A stretch of DNA of 54,703 nucleotides from Planctomycetota bacterium (GCA_014584315.1 JACTNA010000010.1:1-54703), one strand, 5' to 3'. Counted from the stretch's first letter, positions 1 to 7,790 are shown. Numbers and translations are program-made. Notes: generated by a model from the sequence alone, not told the origin.

Positions 1-1
1 T

Positions 2-1279
2 GATGCCGTGATCCTGCGCGACCGGGACGCGAACACGGCCTGGGAAGACCAGGCCGACGGGACGCTCGAAGAGCGCATCTATTACTGCCAGAACTGGCGG
101 GCGGACGTGGTGGCGCTGTTCAGCAGCGCCGGGCAGATGCTCCACCAGGTGCGGTACGACCCCTACGGCGTGCTGGACTCGAACGATTCGAGCCTCTTCG
201 TCACGCTGTACAACTCCGGCAGCGGCACCCACCCCTTCGCCGACTGGAACCTCGACGGCTCGCTGAGTTCCCTCGACCTCATCGCCTTCGGCAACTCCTA
301 CAACGCGGACGCCGCCCTGGGCTACGGCGTGCTCTCGTACGACTTCGCGCGCCCAGGCGGCGCGAACCGCAAGGGCTACGCCGGCTACGAACTCGCGCCC
401 GAGTTGAGCAGCGCCAAGCCCTGCCTCTACCACGTCCGACACCGCGTCTACGACGCCAGCATGGGGCGGTGGATACACAGGGATCCGCTCGGATACATCG
501 ACGGGATGAGCCTGTACGGGTATGTGAGATCGCGGCCGATCGGACGCATCGATCCGTATGGCCTAGCATCAAGCAACACTGGTGGCGGAGGAGGCTGTAG
601 TACATCGAATTGTAATAGTCAACATTCATTCGACGATCGTGAGATCGCGTTCAGTTACGATGAAGACGACTGGAACGACAAATCCATCGTGGAAAAACAA
701 TGCCGCGAAGCCGCAAACCGCGCACTTGAACATGCCATCAATGAGGGATGGGTGGACCCGTGGCACAGACGGGATCTTCCGTGGCACAAATGCAACTCCC
801 GCGATGCTTTCAGGCAAAGGTATATAGAATGTTGTAAGGAGAGACCACCGGTCGTCATTCCGTTTGAATGGAGATGTTACAACAGTGCGAAGGCCGCTGC
901 ACTTCGCTGCCAAGGGGGCAAGGCGCCGCAAGATAGCATCTTCTGGGATGCTCCTATCAAAGACCTGATTGCTCTAGCAAAGTGGTTGACATCGATCTAT
1001 GGATGTAGTGAGAATCCAGCTATTGATGGCTCAGGATTCACGAAGGCGAAGTGCATTGAGCTCGCTCGATGCGAAGGATACCACGGGGGACGGATAGCGG
1101 TCCAGGCCGCCGGAATGGCGTGCTGCGAACTTTCGGATCCACTCAAACGGATGCATTGCATCTACAATGCCAACAGACTCCCTCAGGCCCCTTGGCGAGG
1201 ACCTTGGCTGGAGCCTGGCGATGACTGGCCTTTTCCGAATCTGCCGAGTCCGGGAGACATTGGTCTCCCGGGACGTTAG
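2..1279 (+). CDS. RHS-repeat protein, C-terminal part with embedded dockerin-like module and Cys-rich tip (5' end outside window)
   Basis: The reading frame is open from the window edge, so the start is missing. The protein opens inside an RHS repeat (DAVILRDRD, then YYCQNWRADVVALF) and continues through the RHS core signature (YHVRHRVYDASMGRWIHRDPLGYIDGMSLYGYV). RHS proteins are large, usually secreted shells whose C-terminal tip varies. Between the repeat and the core sits a calcium-loop module (VLDSND, then DWNLDGSLSSLD) resembling a type I dockerin or EF-hand pair. Its first loop is truncated compared with the second cassette at 4429-5642. After a Gly-rich linker and a CxxxxC, the last ~210 residues are Cys-rich (about a dozen Cys) and unlike the tip of cassette 2. 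This 3' part is visibly poorer in GC than the RHS part. I recognise no catalytic motif in the tip, so a toxin role is only a possibility. Confidence 0.8.
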   Translation, partial: DAVILRDRDANTAWEDQADGTLEERIYYCQNWRADVVALFSSAGQMLHQVRYDPYGVLDSNDSSLFVTLYNSGSGTHPFADWNLDGSLSSLDLIAFGNSYNADAALGYGVLSYDFARPGGANRKGYAGYELAPELSSAKPCLYHVRHRVYDASMGRWIHRDPLGYIDGMSLYGYVRSRPIGRIDPYGLASSNTGGGGGCSTSNCNSQHSFDDREIAFSYDEDDWNDKSIVEKQCREAANRALEHAINEGWVDPWHRRDLPWHKCNSRDAFRQRYIECCKERPPVVIPFEWRCYNSAKAAALRCQGGKAPQDSIFWDAPIKDLIALAKWLTSIYGCSENPAIDGSGFTKAKCIELARCEGYHGGRIAVQAAGMACCELSDPLKRMHCIYNANRLPQAPWRGPWLEPGDDWPFPNLPSPGDIGLPGR

Positions 1280-1294
1280 AGAAAGGATTGAATT

Positions 1295-2374
1295 ATGAAT
1301 ATTGTTATATCTGCAACCATCGCCATCTGCTTGATTTCAGTTCCGGCATATGCTCAAGACGCGCAAGAATGGTCTGTTTATCCTTCATGGGTTGGCGATG
1401 CGATCTGCAGTCTCGGAGAAGTAGATGATTTGTACTCAGATTCATCGGGTCACTTATTGGCTACAACAATCCAAGTGAACTCCAATTATCATATCGCATT
1501 ACTCAATGTGGCAAAAAGAACGTGTCATGTCCTGGTGTCGACGCCGTCTGTGATTCCAGGACAGAATCTGGTTTTTGATAAGAGCGGCAAAGACCTGTGG
1601 TTCGGTGTGATCGAATGTTCGCCAATCGGCGAATACCGGCAAAGCGTATGGTCGGCGAATATCACAACGGGCTTGGCGACTCGAAGAGTTAATATATCTG
1701 ATGATAGTTTGTTTGTATCCGTCGTTGACGCGAATGACCAGGGCGCAGTGTTGAGTCTTGCGGGGAGGCTGCAGCTGCTTTCGAACAGCGGCGTTCTTTT
1801 AAAGGAGGTATCTCCTGTGCGAGACATACCTCGTCGGGGATCGTGTGTTGGCCGCGCCGGTATTATTGTATCAGGAACGAGCGAGGATGGACAAGTTGGC
1901 CTGTGGCGTGTTTCGCTTACAGAAGGTGATGCAATTGCGCAAGTAATAGCTGGAAACATCCATTCGTATGCGATATCTCTAGCAGGCGATGGGTCTACGA
2001 TACTAGCGATCGGCACCACAATGGAGGATGTTGTGCGATATGGCGTGGTAACTAATGAGTCGAAGGCGGTTTGCGTAGACGCACAAACAGGCGAAGTGCT
2101 GAGTGCATTGCGACTGCATGGCGACCGCAGCCAGATGCGTCTGGATCGCGACGGAAAATATATTCTGTGCCCTCTGCCTAGCGGACATTGCGAAATAGTG
2201 TGCGTCGATGACAGTGAAGACCGAATCGTTGTTCCAGAGATGCACGGCTCTTTAGTACGCGGTGTTGCACCGTCATTCGAGAAGGATCGTGCGTGGCACA
2301 TACTGACCGAGAGGGGTTTGTACGAAGTGTCTGTTGACGGCTTCCATTGCCTATGGGCTTACAGCAAGCAGTAA
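1295..2374 (+). CDS. Exported protein of unknown function, partner gene of RHS tip 1
   Basis: The 359-residue protein starts 15 bp after the RHS stop, with GAGAAAGG just upstream of the ATG. The first ~20 residues form a Sec signal peptide (hydrophobic IVISATIAICLISV, cleavage near AYA-QD). The rest is rich in short beta-type segments with recurring DGS/DGK turns (for example GDGSTILAI, DRDGKYILCPL), which suggests a beta-propeller-like fold. I see no catalytic motif. Base composition is clearly lower in GC than the ribosomal and metabolic genes of this window and matches the preceding tip. The position directly behind a variable RHS tip is where an immunity or accessory gene would sit, but an exported propeller is not a usual immunity protein, so its function stays open. 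Confidence 0.75.
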   Translation: MNIVISATIAICLISVPAYAQDAQEWSVYPSWVGDAICSLGEVDDLYSDSSGHLLATTIQVNSNYHIALLNVAKRTCHVLVSTPSVIPGQNLVFDKSGKDLWFGVIECSPIGEYRQSVWSANITTGLATRRVNISDDSLFVSVVDANDQGAVLSLAGRLQLLSNSGVLLKEVSPVRDIPRRGSCVGRAGIIVSGTSEDGQVGLWRVSLTEGDAIAQVIAGNIHSYAISLAGDGSTILAIGTTMEDVVRYGVVTNESKAVCVDAQTGEVLSALRLHGDRSQMRLDRDGKYILCPLPSGHCEIVCVDDSEDRIVVPEMHGSLVRGVAPSFEKDRAWHILTERGLYEVSVDGFHCLWAYSKQ

Positions 2375-2417
2375 TCTCGACCTGTGTCCGTCCTGTGACT
2401 GACATGAGCCACAGCCG

Positions 2418-3072
2418 ATGTTGCCGATTCCGAAGCACTTTCTGTGCTGGGCCGAAACTCTGTCCTCTGGCTTGGAGGTCGCGACACCTGGGATTGCGGA
2501 CCTACGCGGAGAGCCGCTCGTGGCTCTTGAGCACCCCGCCGAGCAGCGTCCTGCACCGGATCGAGACGGCGACACGAACTACGACGACGAGAACGTGTCG
2601 CTGAGTTACGACGCGGTGGGGAACCTGACCGACGACGGCGAGAACTACGAGTACGTGTACGACGTGTGGGGCCGGCTGCGGTTCGTGGTGGCGCGCGGCA
2701 CGAGCGACGTGGTGGCGGAGTACACCTACAACGGCCTTGGGCACAGGATCGGCTGGCATTATGACGTGGACGCGGACGGGACGGTCGAGGCCAACACCGA
2801 ACAGAACTCGGACGACCCGTGGTTCCACTTCGTGTACGACGACCGCTGGCGGATCGTGGCGGTGTACCGCGTGCTGCACTGGAAGGACGGCGGCGGGTGG
2901 ACGTTCGACGCCGACCCGAAGGAGCGGTTCGTCTACCACAACGCGGGTCTTGACGGGTACGGCGGGAGTTCGTACATTGATGCCGTGATCTTGCGCGACC
3001 GCGATGCCAACACGGCCTGGGCCGACGAGGCCGACGGGACGCTCGAAGAGCGGGTGTACTACTGCCAGAACT
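2418..3072 (+). pseudogene. RHS cassette 2, 5' fragment, interrupted by the IS110-family element
   Basis: From about 2565 the translation is RHS repeat (DTNYDDENVSLSYDAVGNL, YEYVYDVWGRLRFV, YNGLGHRIGWHYDVDADGTVE, VYDDRWRIVAVYR), nearly the same as cassette 3 at 6300-6600. The final DAVILRDRDANTAW...YYCQN matches the window's first RHS gene. At 3072 the frame runs into the insertion sequence and stops at 3230 with unrelated residues. It resumes as WRADVVALF at 4429. The first ~50 codons after the ATG at 2418 do not look like RHS, and the start is uncertain. Displaced RHS cassettes often lack their own start and serve as recombination donors, which may apply here. Confidence 0.75.
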
Positions 3073-3302
3073 TCTATGAAGCCGGGCTTGTCAAGTGCGA
3101 GTTCGAAGCGGGGGAGGGTCTTTCCACTCTTCTATCCGAGGTCTCCGGGCGTGGGTCTGGCCTGCCCGGGCTCAATCAACTCTGCGGCAACGCTCATTCT
3201 GGCGAACGGTCTTCTCGACGCAAGTTCTGACCCGAGCTATTGCCCATGCCGATCCTCCCCCGCTCCGCTCCCGCTCAGAACACGCGGCTCAGCGCCGGGC
3301 GG
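3073..3302 (-). ncRNA. Candidate bridge RNA region of the IS1111-like element
   Basis: IS110-family transposases use an element-encoded bridge RNA whose two loops pair with target and donor DNA. In IS1111-type elements it lies downstream of the transposase. This 230-bp end carries no convincing gene. Short matches to the insertion target (CCAGAACTGGCGTGCGG) occur here: CTGGCG at 3199-3204, CAGAAC at 3276-3281 and its complement GTTCTG at 3224-3229. The longer pair GTTCTGA (3224-3230) and TCAGAAC (3275-3281) could also form a stem. Six-base matches are weak evidence on their own. RNA limits and loop assignment are not determined. Confidence 0.5.
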
Positions 3303-4355
3303 CTAGGCCGGCGCTGCCCGGGGGCCCCGGGCCTGTTTCGCGTCCCACGCCCTCCCGTCCCGCAGCATCGCCCAGCAGATCACCAGCAGCCGGCGTGCCA
3401 CCGCCACGATCGCGATCTTCCGCCGCGTCTTGCTCCCGCGGGTCAGCCGCGCGTGCAGCGAGGACGCCCATCCGTTGTAGCGCAACGCCAGCCACGAGAC
3501 CTCCACCAGCAGCGAACGCAAGAGCGTGTTCCCCCGCTTGTGGATCCTCCCCACCCGGTCCCTGGCGCCGGACTGGAACTGACCCGGCGCCAGCCCCGCA
3601 TAGGACCCCACCTGCCGGCCCGACCGGAACCGGTGCGGGTCGTCGATGATCGCCACGATCAGTTCCGCCAGCCGCGGCCCCACCGCCGGGATCGTGCGCA
3701 GCAGAGCCACGCGGCTGTCCGCCTCCGCGCGGGCGTCCAGCTCGGCGTGCACCGCCTCCAGCGCGCTCTCCACCGCCTCCAGCTGCGCAAGCTCCAACGC
3801 CAGCTCGACCCGCCAGGCCTCGCGCTCCTCACCTGCCGCTTGCGCCAGCTCCGCCAGTCGCTCGCGGCATTCACGCGTCCACCCGCTCGTCCCCGCCGGC
3901 ATCCGCACGCCCTGGCGGAGGATCACCGCCCGGATGTGGTTCTTGACCCGCGTCCGACGCTTGACCAGGTGGTGGCGGTAGGCGATCAGGCTGCGCCACT
4001 GCCGCACACGCGCCGAGGGCATGTAGACCAGGGGCAGGTCACCGCCGGCGGACAGACGCGCGAGCTTGAGCGCGTCGAGCCGATCGGTCTTCCGCTTGAC
4101 GTTGCGCCAGCGCCACGCCTCGTGGTTCGGGTTCGCCACATGAACCTCCATGCCCATCGCCGCGGCGAGATCGTGCACCCACCCCGCGATCGGCCCCACC
4201 TCCATCACCACCCGGTCGGGCCGACGCTCCTCCAGCAGACGGGTGAACTCCCCCGCGCTCGTGCCCGCGGTGACGTACTCCGTCTCGCCCGTGTCGGTGT
4301 CCAGCTGGCACATCACCGTGCTGCTCTTGCCCAGGTCCATCGCCAGGATCTTCAT
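3303..4355 (-). CDS. IS110-family transposase
   Basis: The 350-residue protein has the two domains of IS110 transposases. The N-terminal RuvC-like DEDD domain shows D7 (LAMDLGKSS), E52 (VVMEVGP), and D91 and D94 (KTDRLDALKLA). A charged coiled-coil linker follows at about 160-210. The C-terminal Tnp domain begins with the helix-hairpin-like LLRTIPAVGPRLAELIVA (about 218-235). It contains GSYAGLAPGQFQSG, where S262 fits the catalytic serine that forms the covalent DNA intermediate. Length matches the family (about 300-400) and no frameshift is seen, so the element appears intact. The gene runs opposite to the RHS genes it interrupts. Confidence 0.93.
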   Translation of the reverse strand: MKILAMDLGKSSTVMCQLDTDTGETEYVTAGTSAGEFTRLLEERRPDRVVMEVGPIAGWVHDLAAAMGMEVHVANPNHEAWRWRNVKRKTDRLDALKLARLSAGGDLPLVYMPSARVRQWRSLIAYRHHLVKRRTRVKNHIRAVILRQGVRMPAGTSGWTRECRERLAELAQAAGEEREAWRVELALELAQLEAVESALEAVHAELDARAEADSRVALLRTIPAVGPRLAELIVAIIDDPHRFRSGRQVGSYAGLAPGQFQSGARDRVGRIHKRGNTLLRSLLVEVSWLALRYNGWASSLHARLTRGSKTRRKIAIVAVARRLLVICWAMLRDGRAWDAKQARGPRAAPA

Positions 4356-4428
4356 CGCCGTGCTCCTTTCGCCGGGCCATCGCAGGCCGCGACCCCCGCG
4401 GCACGCACGCCCGGCTTACATAGTTTCT

Positions 4429-5642
4429 GGCGTGCGGACGTGGTGGCGCTGTTCAACTCCAGCGGCCACATGCTCCAGCAGGTGCGCTACGACCCCTACG
4501 GCGTGCCGTTCGGGATCAGCAAGGCCGACATCAACGGCGACGGCGTCCTGGACTCGAACGATTCAAGCCTGTTCGTCACGCTGTACAACTCCGGCTCCGG
4601 CACCCACCCCTTCGCCGACTGGAATCTCGACGGCTCGCTGAGCTCCCTCGACCTCATCGCCTTCGGCAACTCCTACAACGCGGACGCCGCCCTGGGCTAC
4701 GGCGTGCTGTCGTACGAGCACGCGCGCGCCGGCGGCACAAACCGCAAGGCCTACGCGGGCTACGAACTCGCCCCCGAACTCAGCGTCGCCAAGCCGTGCC
4801 TCTACCACGTCCGACACCGCGTCTACGACGCGAGCCTCGGGCGGTGGACGAGACGGGACCCGCTGGGGTACGTCGATGGGATGAGCCTGTACGCGTTCGT
4901 GGGATCACGGCCGCTGGTAGGCATCGATCCCTTCGGCCTCGCGACCACGCCGGGTGGAGGCGGAGGCTGCGGTTCTCGCTGCGGATCTGGGAGTGATCGC
5001 AACGACACATGGGATTATAATCTCTCACCGACACCGCAGTTCCCGAGCCGGCGCGGCACGGGCGAATGCCAGACGTGGGCACGTGCGCTCCTTGCGTCCA
5101 GGGGCTACAGACCAAACCACCCGTGCTTTAACTCGGGAGTTGAAGCCGCTGCGTGGTGTTGTCGTAACTCTTATGGCCAACGCCAGTCGACGTGCGTAGA
5201 ACTAGCGATGCGGACGATGGCTTCGTGCAACAACAAGAAATCGATTTGCTACGACCCGGACACATATCTGAATTGTTTAGCATCTTCCTGCGACCCAGTG
5301 TTCAACTTCTGCGATACCCTTCTCACGAACTGGCAGTATTGGTGCAGCCAGGGAAGCGACGCCATCTTCGATTATTGCATGTCACAAATGGCTGCTGGAT
5401 GCCCTGGCCCTGGACAACCTTATGCGACTCCTGAGGATCGCTTCCGTTGTCAATCTGCAAAGGGGTTCTGTGGGCTCGTTGCGGGGCTGGTCAAGTATTT
5501 GGGATGCAATACGTTTCCGAATCTCATTCGTGCGTACTGCGTCTTGACACATGCTGCGTGCCACGCCAGTTGCTTGGATCAAAGCCGACTAGTAGTCTAC
5601 GGCCCCTGCCCGCCAGGCACTCAAGGGCATCCATTCCGGTGA
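4429..5642 (+). pseudogene. RHS cassette 2, 3' fragment: dockerin-like module, RHS core and Cys-rich tip 2
   Basis: This resumes cassette 2 exactly where 3072 left off (codon TGG split by the insertion). It carries WRADVVALFNSSGHMLQQVRYDPYG. Then comes an intact two-loop calcium module (DINGDGVLDSND and DWNLDGSLSSLD, each with the Asp/Asn spacing of a dockerin or EF-hand loop), followed by the RHS core YHVRHRVYDASLGRWTRRDPLG. After FGLATTPGGGGGCGSRCGS the last ~220 residues hold about 20 Cys and differ from tip 1 apart from the Gly/Cys linker. GC content falls in the tip. Without a start codon of its own, this half is probably not expressed unless translation begins inside the element. A long open frame does run through the element into it from 3240. 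Confidence 0.75.
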
Positions 5643-5710
5643 TCCTTCAGATTCGATAATAATACTCTAGCCAATCTGATGCCCCCGGATTCGTGGAAGA
5701 GAGACGAAGG

Positions 5711-5911
5711 ATGTCTAAGAACATCAAATCAAGTTCGCAGGGGCGAAAGACTGCGATGTGCGGCATAGCCCTTGCTTCGGTGAGTTCGTTGGTTCTCATG
5801 CTATTGTACATGCCTAATACAAGTATTCCGGATGGCATCATTACGGTGCTTGTAGTGATCCAGATTGGAATTGTAGCAACAGCAGCGGAACGATTGATGC
5901 GGGATCCTTAA
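5711..5911 (+). CDS. Small membrane protein behind RHS tip 2
   Basis: The 66-residue protein has a polar, basic N-terminus (MSKNIKSSSQGRK) and two hydrophobic segments (about residues 17-33 and 42-57) joined by a short NTSIPD turn, so probably two membrane helices. The ATG at 5711 is chosen because GACGAAGG lies directly upstream. A GTG at 5693 would add six residues. It begins 68 bp after the RHS stop and shares the low GC of the tip. By position it is the counterpart of the exported protein behind tip 1, although the two are unrelated in sequence. No function recognised. Confidence 0.6.
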   Translation: MSKNIKSSSQGRKTAMCGIALASVSSLVLMLLYMPNTSIPDGIITVLVVIQIGIVATAAERLMRDP

Positions 5912-5949
5912 GCACGTTGTGGTTCTTCAGCAAGACTTCGGCTGTATAA

Positions 5950-6720
5950 ATGCAGCAAGATCAAAGACCATACGACGCGTACCGCGATCTGTACGAGGTA
6001 CACGTCTTCTGGGACCGGGCGTCGAACGTGACGCGGTTCGAGGACAAGGTGTACCCGAAGCGTGACTTCGCGTTCGGGCTGGACGGGCTGCACCGGCTGG
6101 TGGATGCGGACCGCGGCGAGTGGACGGGGTCGGCGATCACGAACCGCTCGTTCCGGGAGTTGTGGTCGCTGACGCAGACGGGGAACTGGGGGCTGCACAG
6201 GCTGGACGGGGACGGCAACGGCGACTTCCACACCGGGGTGTTCGACCGCGACGAGGAGGGCACGTTCAACGTGGTGAACGAGTTGATCGCGCTGGACCGC
6301 GACCTCGACGGCGACACGGCCTACGACGACGAGAACGTGTCGCTGAGTTACGACGCGGTGGGCAACCTGACCGACGACGGCGAGCAGTACGAGTATGTGT
6401 ACGACGTGTGGGGCCGGCTGCGGTTCGTGAAGGACACGACGGACCAGGGCGTGGTGGCGGAGTACACGTACAACGGCCTGGGCCACAGGACGGGCTGGCA
6501 CTATGACGTGGACGCGGACGGGACGGTCGAGGCCAACACCGAACACAACGCTGACGACCCGTGGTTCCACTTCGTCTACGACGACCGCTGGCGCGTGATC
6601 GGGGTCTACCGGGCGTTCAACGACCCGGACCCCGAGGAATGGGCGATCGATAGGGACGAAGTAGTCCAGACGCGCGTGTTGCCATTCGAGGTGTCAGCAC
6701 AGGTGTTGCACTCACCATAG
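5950..6720 (+). pseudogene. RHS cassette 3, internal fragment truncated at both ends
   Basis: Residues from about 10 onward are RHS repeats (FWDRASNVTRFEDKVYPKRD, RSFRELWSLTQTGNW, DENVSLSYDAVGNLTDDGEQ, YVYDVWGRLRFVKD, YNGLGHRTGWHYDVDADG). They closely match cassette 2 over 2565-2865. After DDRWRVIGVYRAFNDPDPEEWAIDRD at about 6655, where cassette 2 continues with ERFVYHNAGLDGYGG, the similarity ends and the frame closes 22 codons later. There is no RHS core, dockerin module or tip. The ATG at 5950 has no good ribosome-binding site and the fragment has no signal peptide, so it is most likely a remnant that could still act as a recombination donor. Confidence 0.7.
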
Positions 6721-6740
6721 CGTCTGAATACGATCGACCT

Positions 6741-7619
6741 ATGCGAGATGGAGATCTTTCCCCGACGGATCCCGTAGGCGTCGATGTCATTGATCTCGCT
6801 CGGGGTATGACCGAAACCTGGATGCCTGTCGATTGCAGGCACTGGCCGCACGCGCGCGAGACGGCACTGACGCTGCTGATTTGGAGCGGTGTTGTCCAAG
6901 TCAGATTTGAACTGGCGGCAACATGGGACGACGGCCGGCGCGCCTCCGGGAGCGCTCTAGCGTGGGGGCATTGGCAGACGGCCATGAAACAGGCCCTTTG
7001 GGACGCTGGCGTACGTAATGCGCGTGTTGAAGTTCAAGTCGTGGCTGCGCGCCTTACCCGAGAGGGAGTCAATGTCCGGCGCAGTCTCATTGGCGAAGGC
7101 GACGGGCCGTACGATCAGATCTTATCGCTAGGAACTCTCCCATCGCTTCTGAAGCCTGGCGTTTTCCGCGTCCAACGGTTCGCTATGGATGTTTCAGAGC
7201 GATGCGGACGGGAGGTCGCCACTGCGCAGGCGAGCGCCAGCGTCGGGGACGTAACGATTCACAACCACTTCGGCGACCTGCCCGCCGTCGTCGAGCAAGT
7301 GGTCGAGGCAATCCGGGACCCGAAGCGACGAAAGCAGTCAGATACAGGAACGGCGGAGGGCGAGTGGCTGACCGTTACCGAAGCGGCCACCCACCTCCTT
7401 AAGGCCGACGTTGTGGACGGCTTGGACTTTGACGCGGCCAAGGCGCGCGTTTCCTCCGCGGTGACGCGCGGCCAACTCGCCAATAATGGCAAGCGCGGAA
7501 GAGACCGCCGGGTCAAACGTGACTCGCTTTGCTCCTGGATTCTCGAGTTGCGGAAGAAGAACCTCGCGATGGGCGAGTCCGCGCCTCGTCGCGTGGGGCG
7601 TCATCGGCGGAACGGGTGA
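6741..7619 (+). CDS. Uncharacterised protein with possible C-terminal DNA-binding segment
   Basis: The 292-residue protein is not recognised. The N-terminal ~150 residues look like a mixed alpha/beta domain (LTLLIWSGVVQVRFELAATW, RNARVEVQVVAARL). The middle VGDVTIHNHFGDLPAVVEQVVEAIRD may be an amphipathic linker. The C-terminal ~90 residues start with WLTVTEAATHLL and end with a basic stretch (GQLANNGKRGRDRRVKRDSLCSWI) that resembles an excisionase-like winged helix, where a helix-turn-helix is followed by a target-dependent wing. It starts 20 bp after the RHS remnant and lies just upstream of a tRNA-Pro fragment, so it may belong to an integrated element. The start codon has no strong ribosome-binding site. 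Confidence 0.6.
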   Translation: MRDGDLSPTDPVGVDVIDLARGMTETWMPVDCRHWPHARETALTLLIWSGVVQVRFELAATWDDGRRASGSALAWGHWQTAMKQALWDAGVRNARVEVQVVAARLTREGVNVRRSLIGEGDGPYDQILSLGTLPSLLKPGVFRVQRFAMDVSERCGREVATAQASASVGDVTIHNHFGDLPAVVEQVVEAIRDPKRRKQSDTGTAEGEWLTVTEAATHLLKADVVDGLDFDAAKARVSSAVTRGQLANNGKRGRDRRVKRDSLCSWILELRKKNLAMGESAPRRVGRHRRNG

Positions 7620-7748
7620 CTTTCCGCGCGGTGTTGACCGCGCTTCTCCGCGCAAAGAGCCACCAACTGCCGCAGAGAGCACATCGTTTGCAATCCGCAA
7701 ACCCCGCCCGTATCGTGGTTTGGCGACCTGGCCTGGAGCCGGTCGGCG

Positions 7749-7790
7749 TTCGGGACGAGAAGGTCGGAGGTTCAAATCCTCTCACCCCGA
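7749..7790 (+). other. 3' half of a tRNA-Pro(CGG) gene, probable attachment-site scar
   Basis: The sequence reads as the anticodon loop TTCGGGA (7749-7755, anticodon CGG), a variable region, a T arm (GGAGG-TTCAAAT-CCTCT, 7766-7782) and an acceptor strand CACCCCG with discriminator A (7783-7790). The 5' half does not complete it. The bases before the loop (CGGCG) pair at only two of five positions with CGAGA, and the best acceptor candidate (7714-7720) pairs at five of seven. CCA is not encoded. A fragment running from anticodon loop to 3' end is the usual footprint left by tyrosine-recombinase integration. It lies in the 318-bp gap 7620-7937, in which I see no gene. Confidence 0.65.

Larger units (their letters stand above)
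3073..4428 (-). mobile_element. IS110-family insertion sequence, IS1111-like subgroup, 1356 bp
   Basis: The ends are defined by comparison with the uninterrupted RHS copy at 81-110 (CCAGAACTGGCGGGCGG). Here CCAGAACT ends at 3072 and GGCGTGCGG resumes at 4429. The dinucleotide CT is present at both junctions (3071-3072 and 4427-4428), as expected for a 2-bp core. Near the ends lie subterminal inverted repeats: CTATGAAGCCGGGC at 3074-3087 and, on the other strand, CTATGTAAGCCGGGC at 4423-4409, differing by one indel. The transposase reads leftward. Only ~70 bp precede its start, but 230 bp follow its stop. Subterminal repeats plus a long transposase-downstream non-coding end are hallmarks of the IS1111 subgroup, whose bridge RNA lies at that end. 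Confidence 0.85.

Noticed and set aside
3240..5642. 800-codon open frame running from the insertion sequence into the RHS tip
   Set aside because: The first ~400 codons are antisense to the transposase gene. Only the part from 4429 is real RHS sequence.
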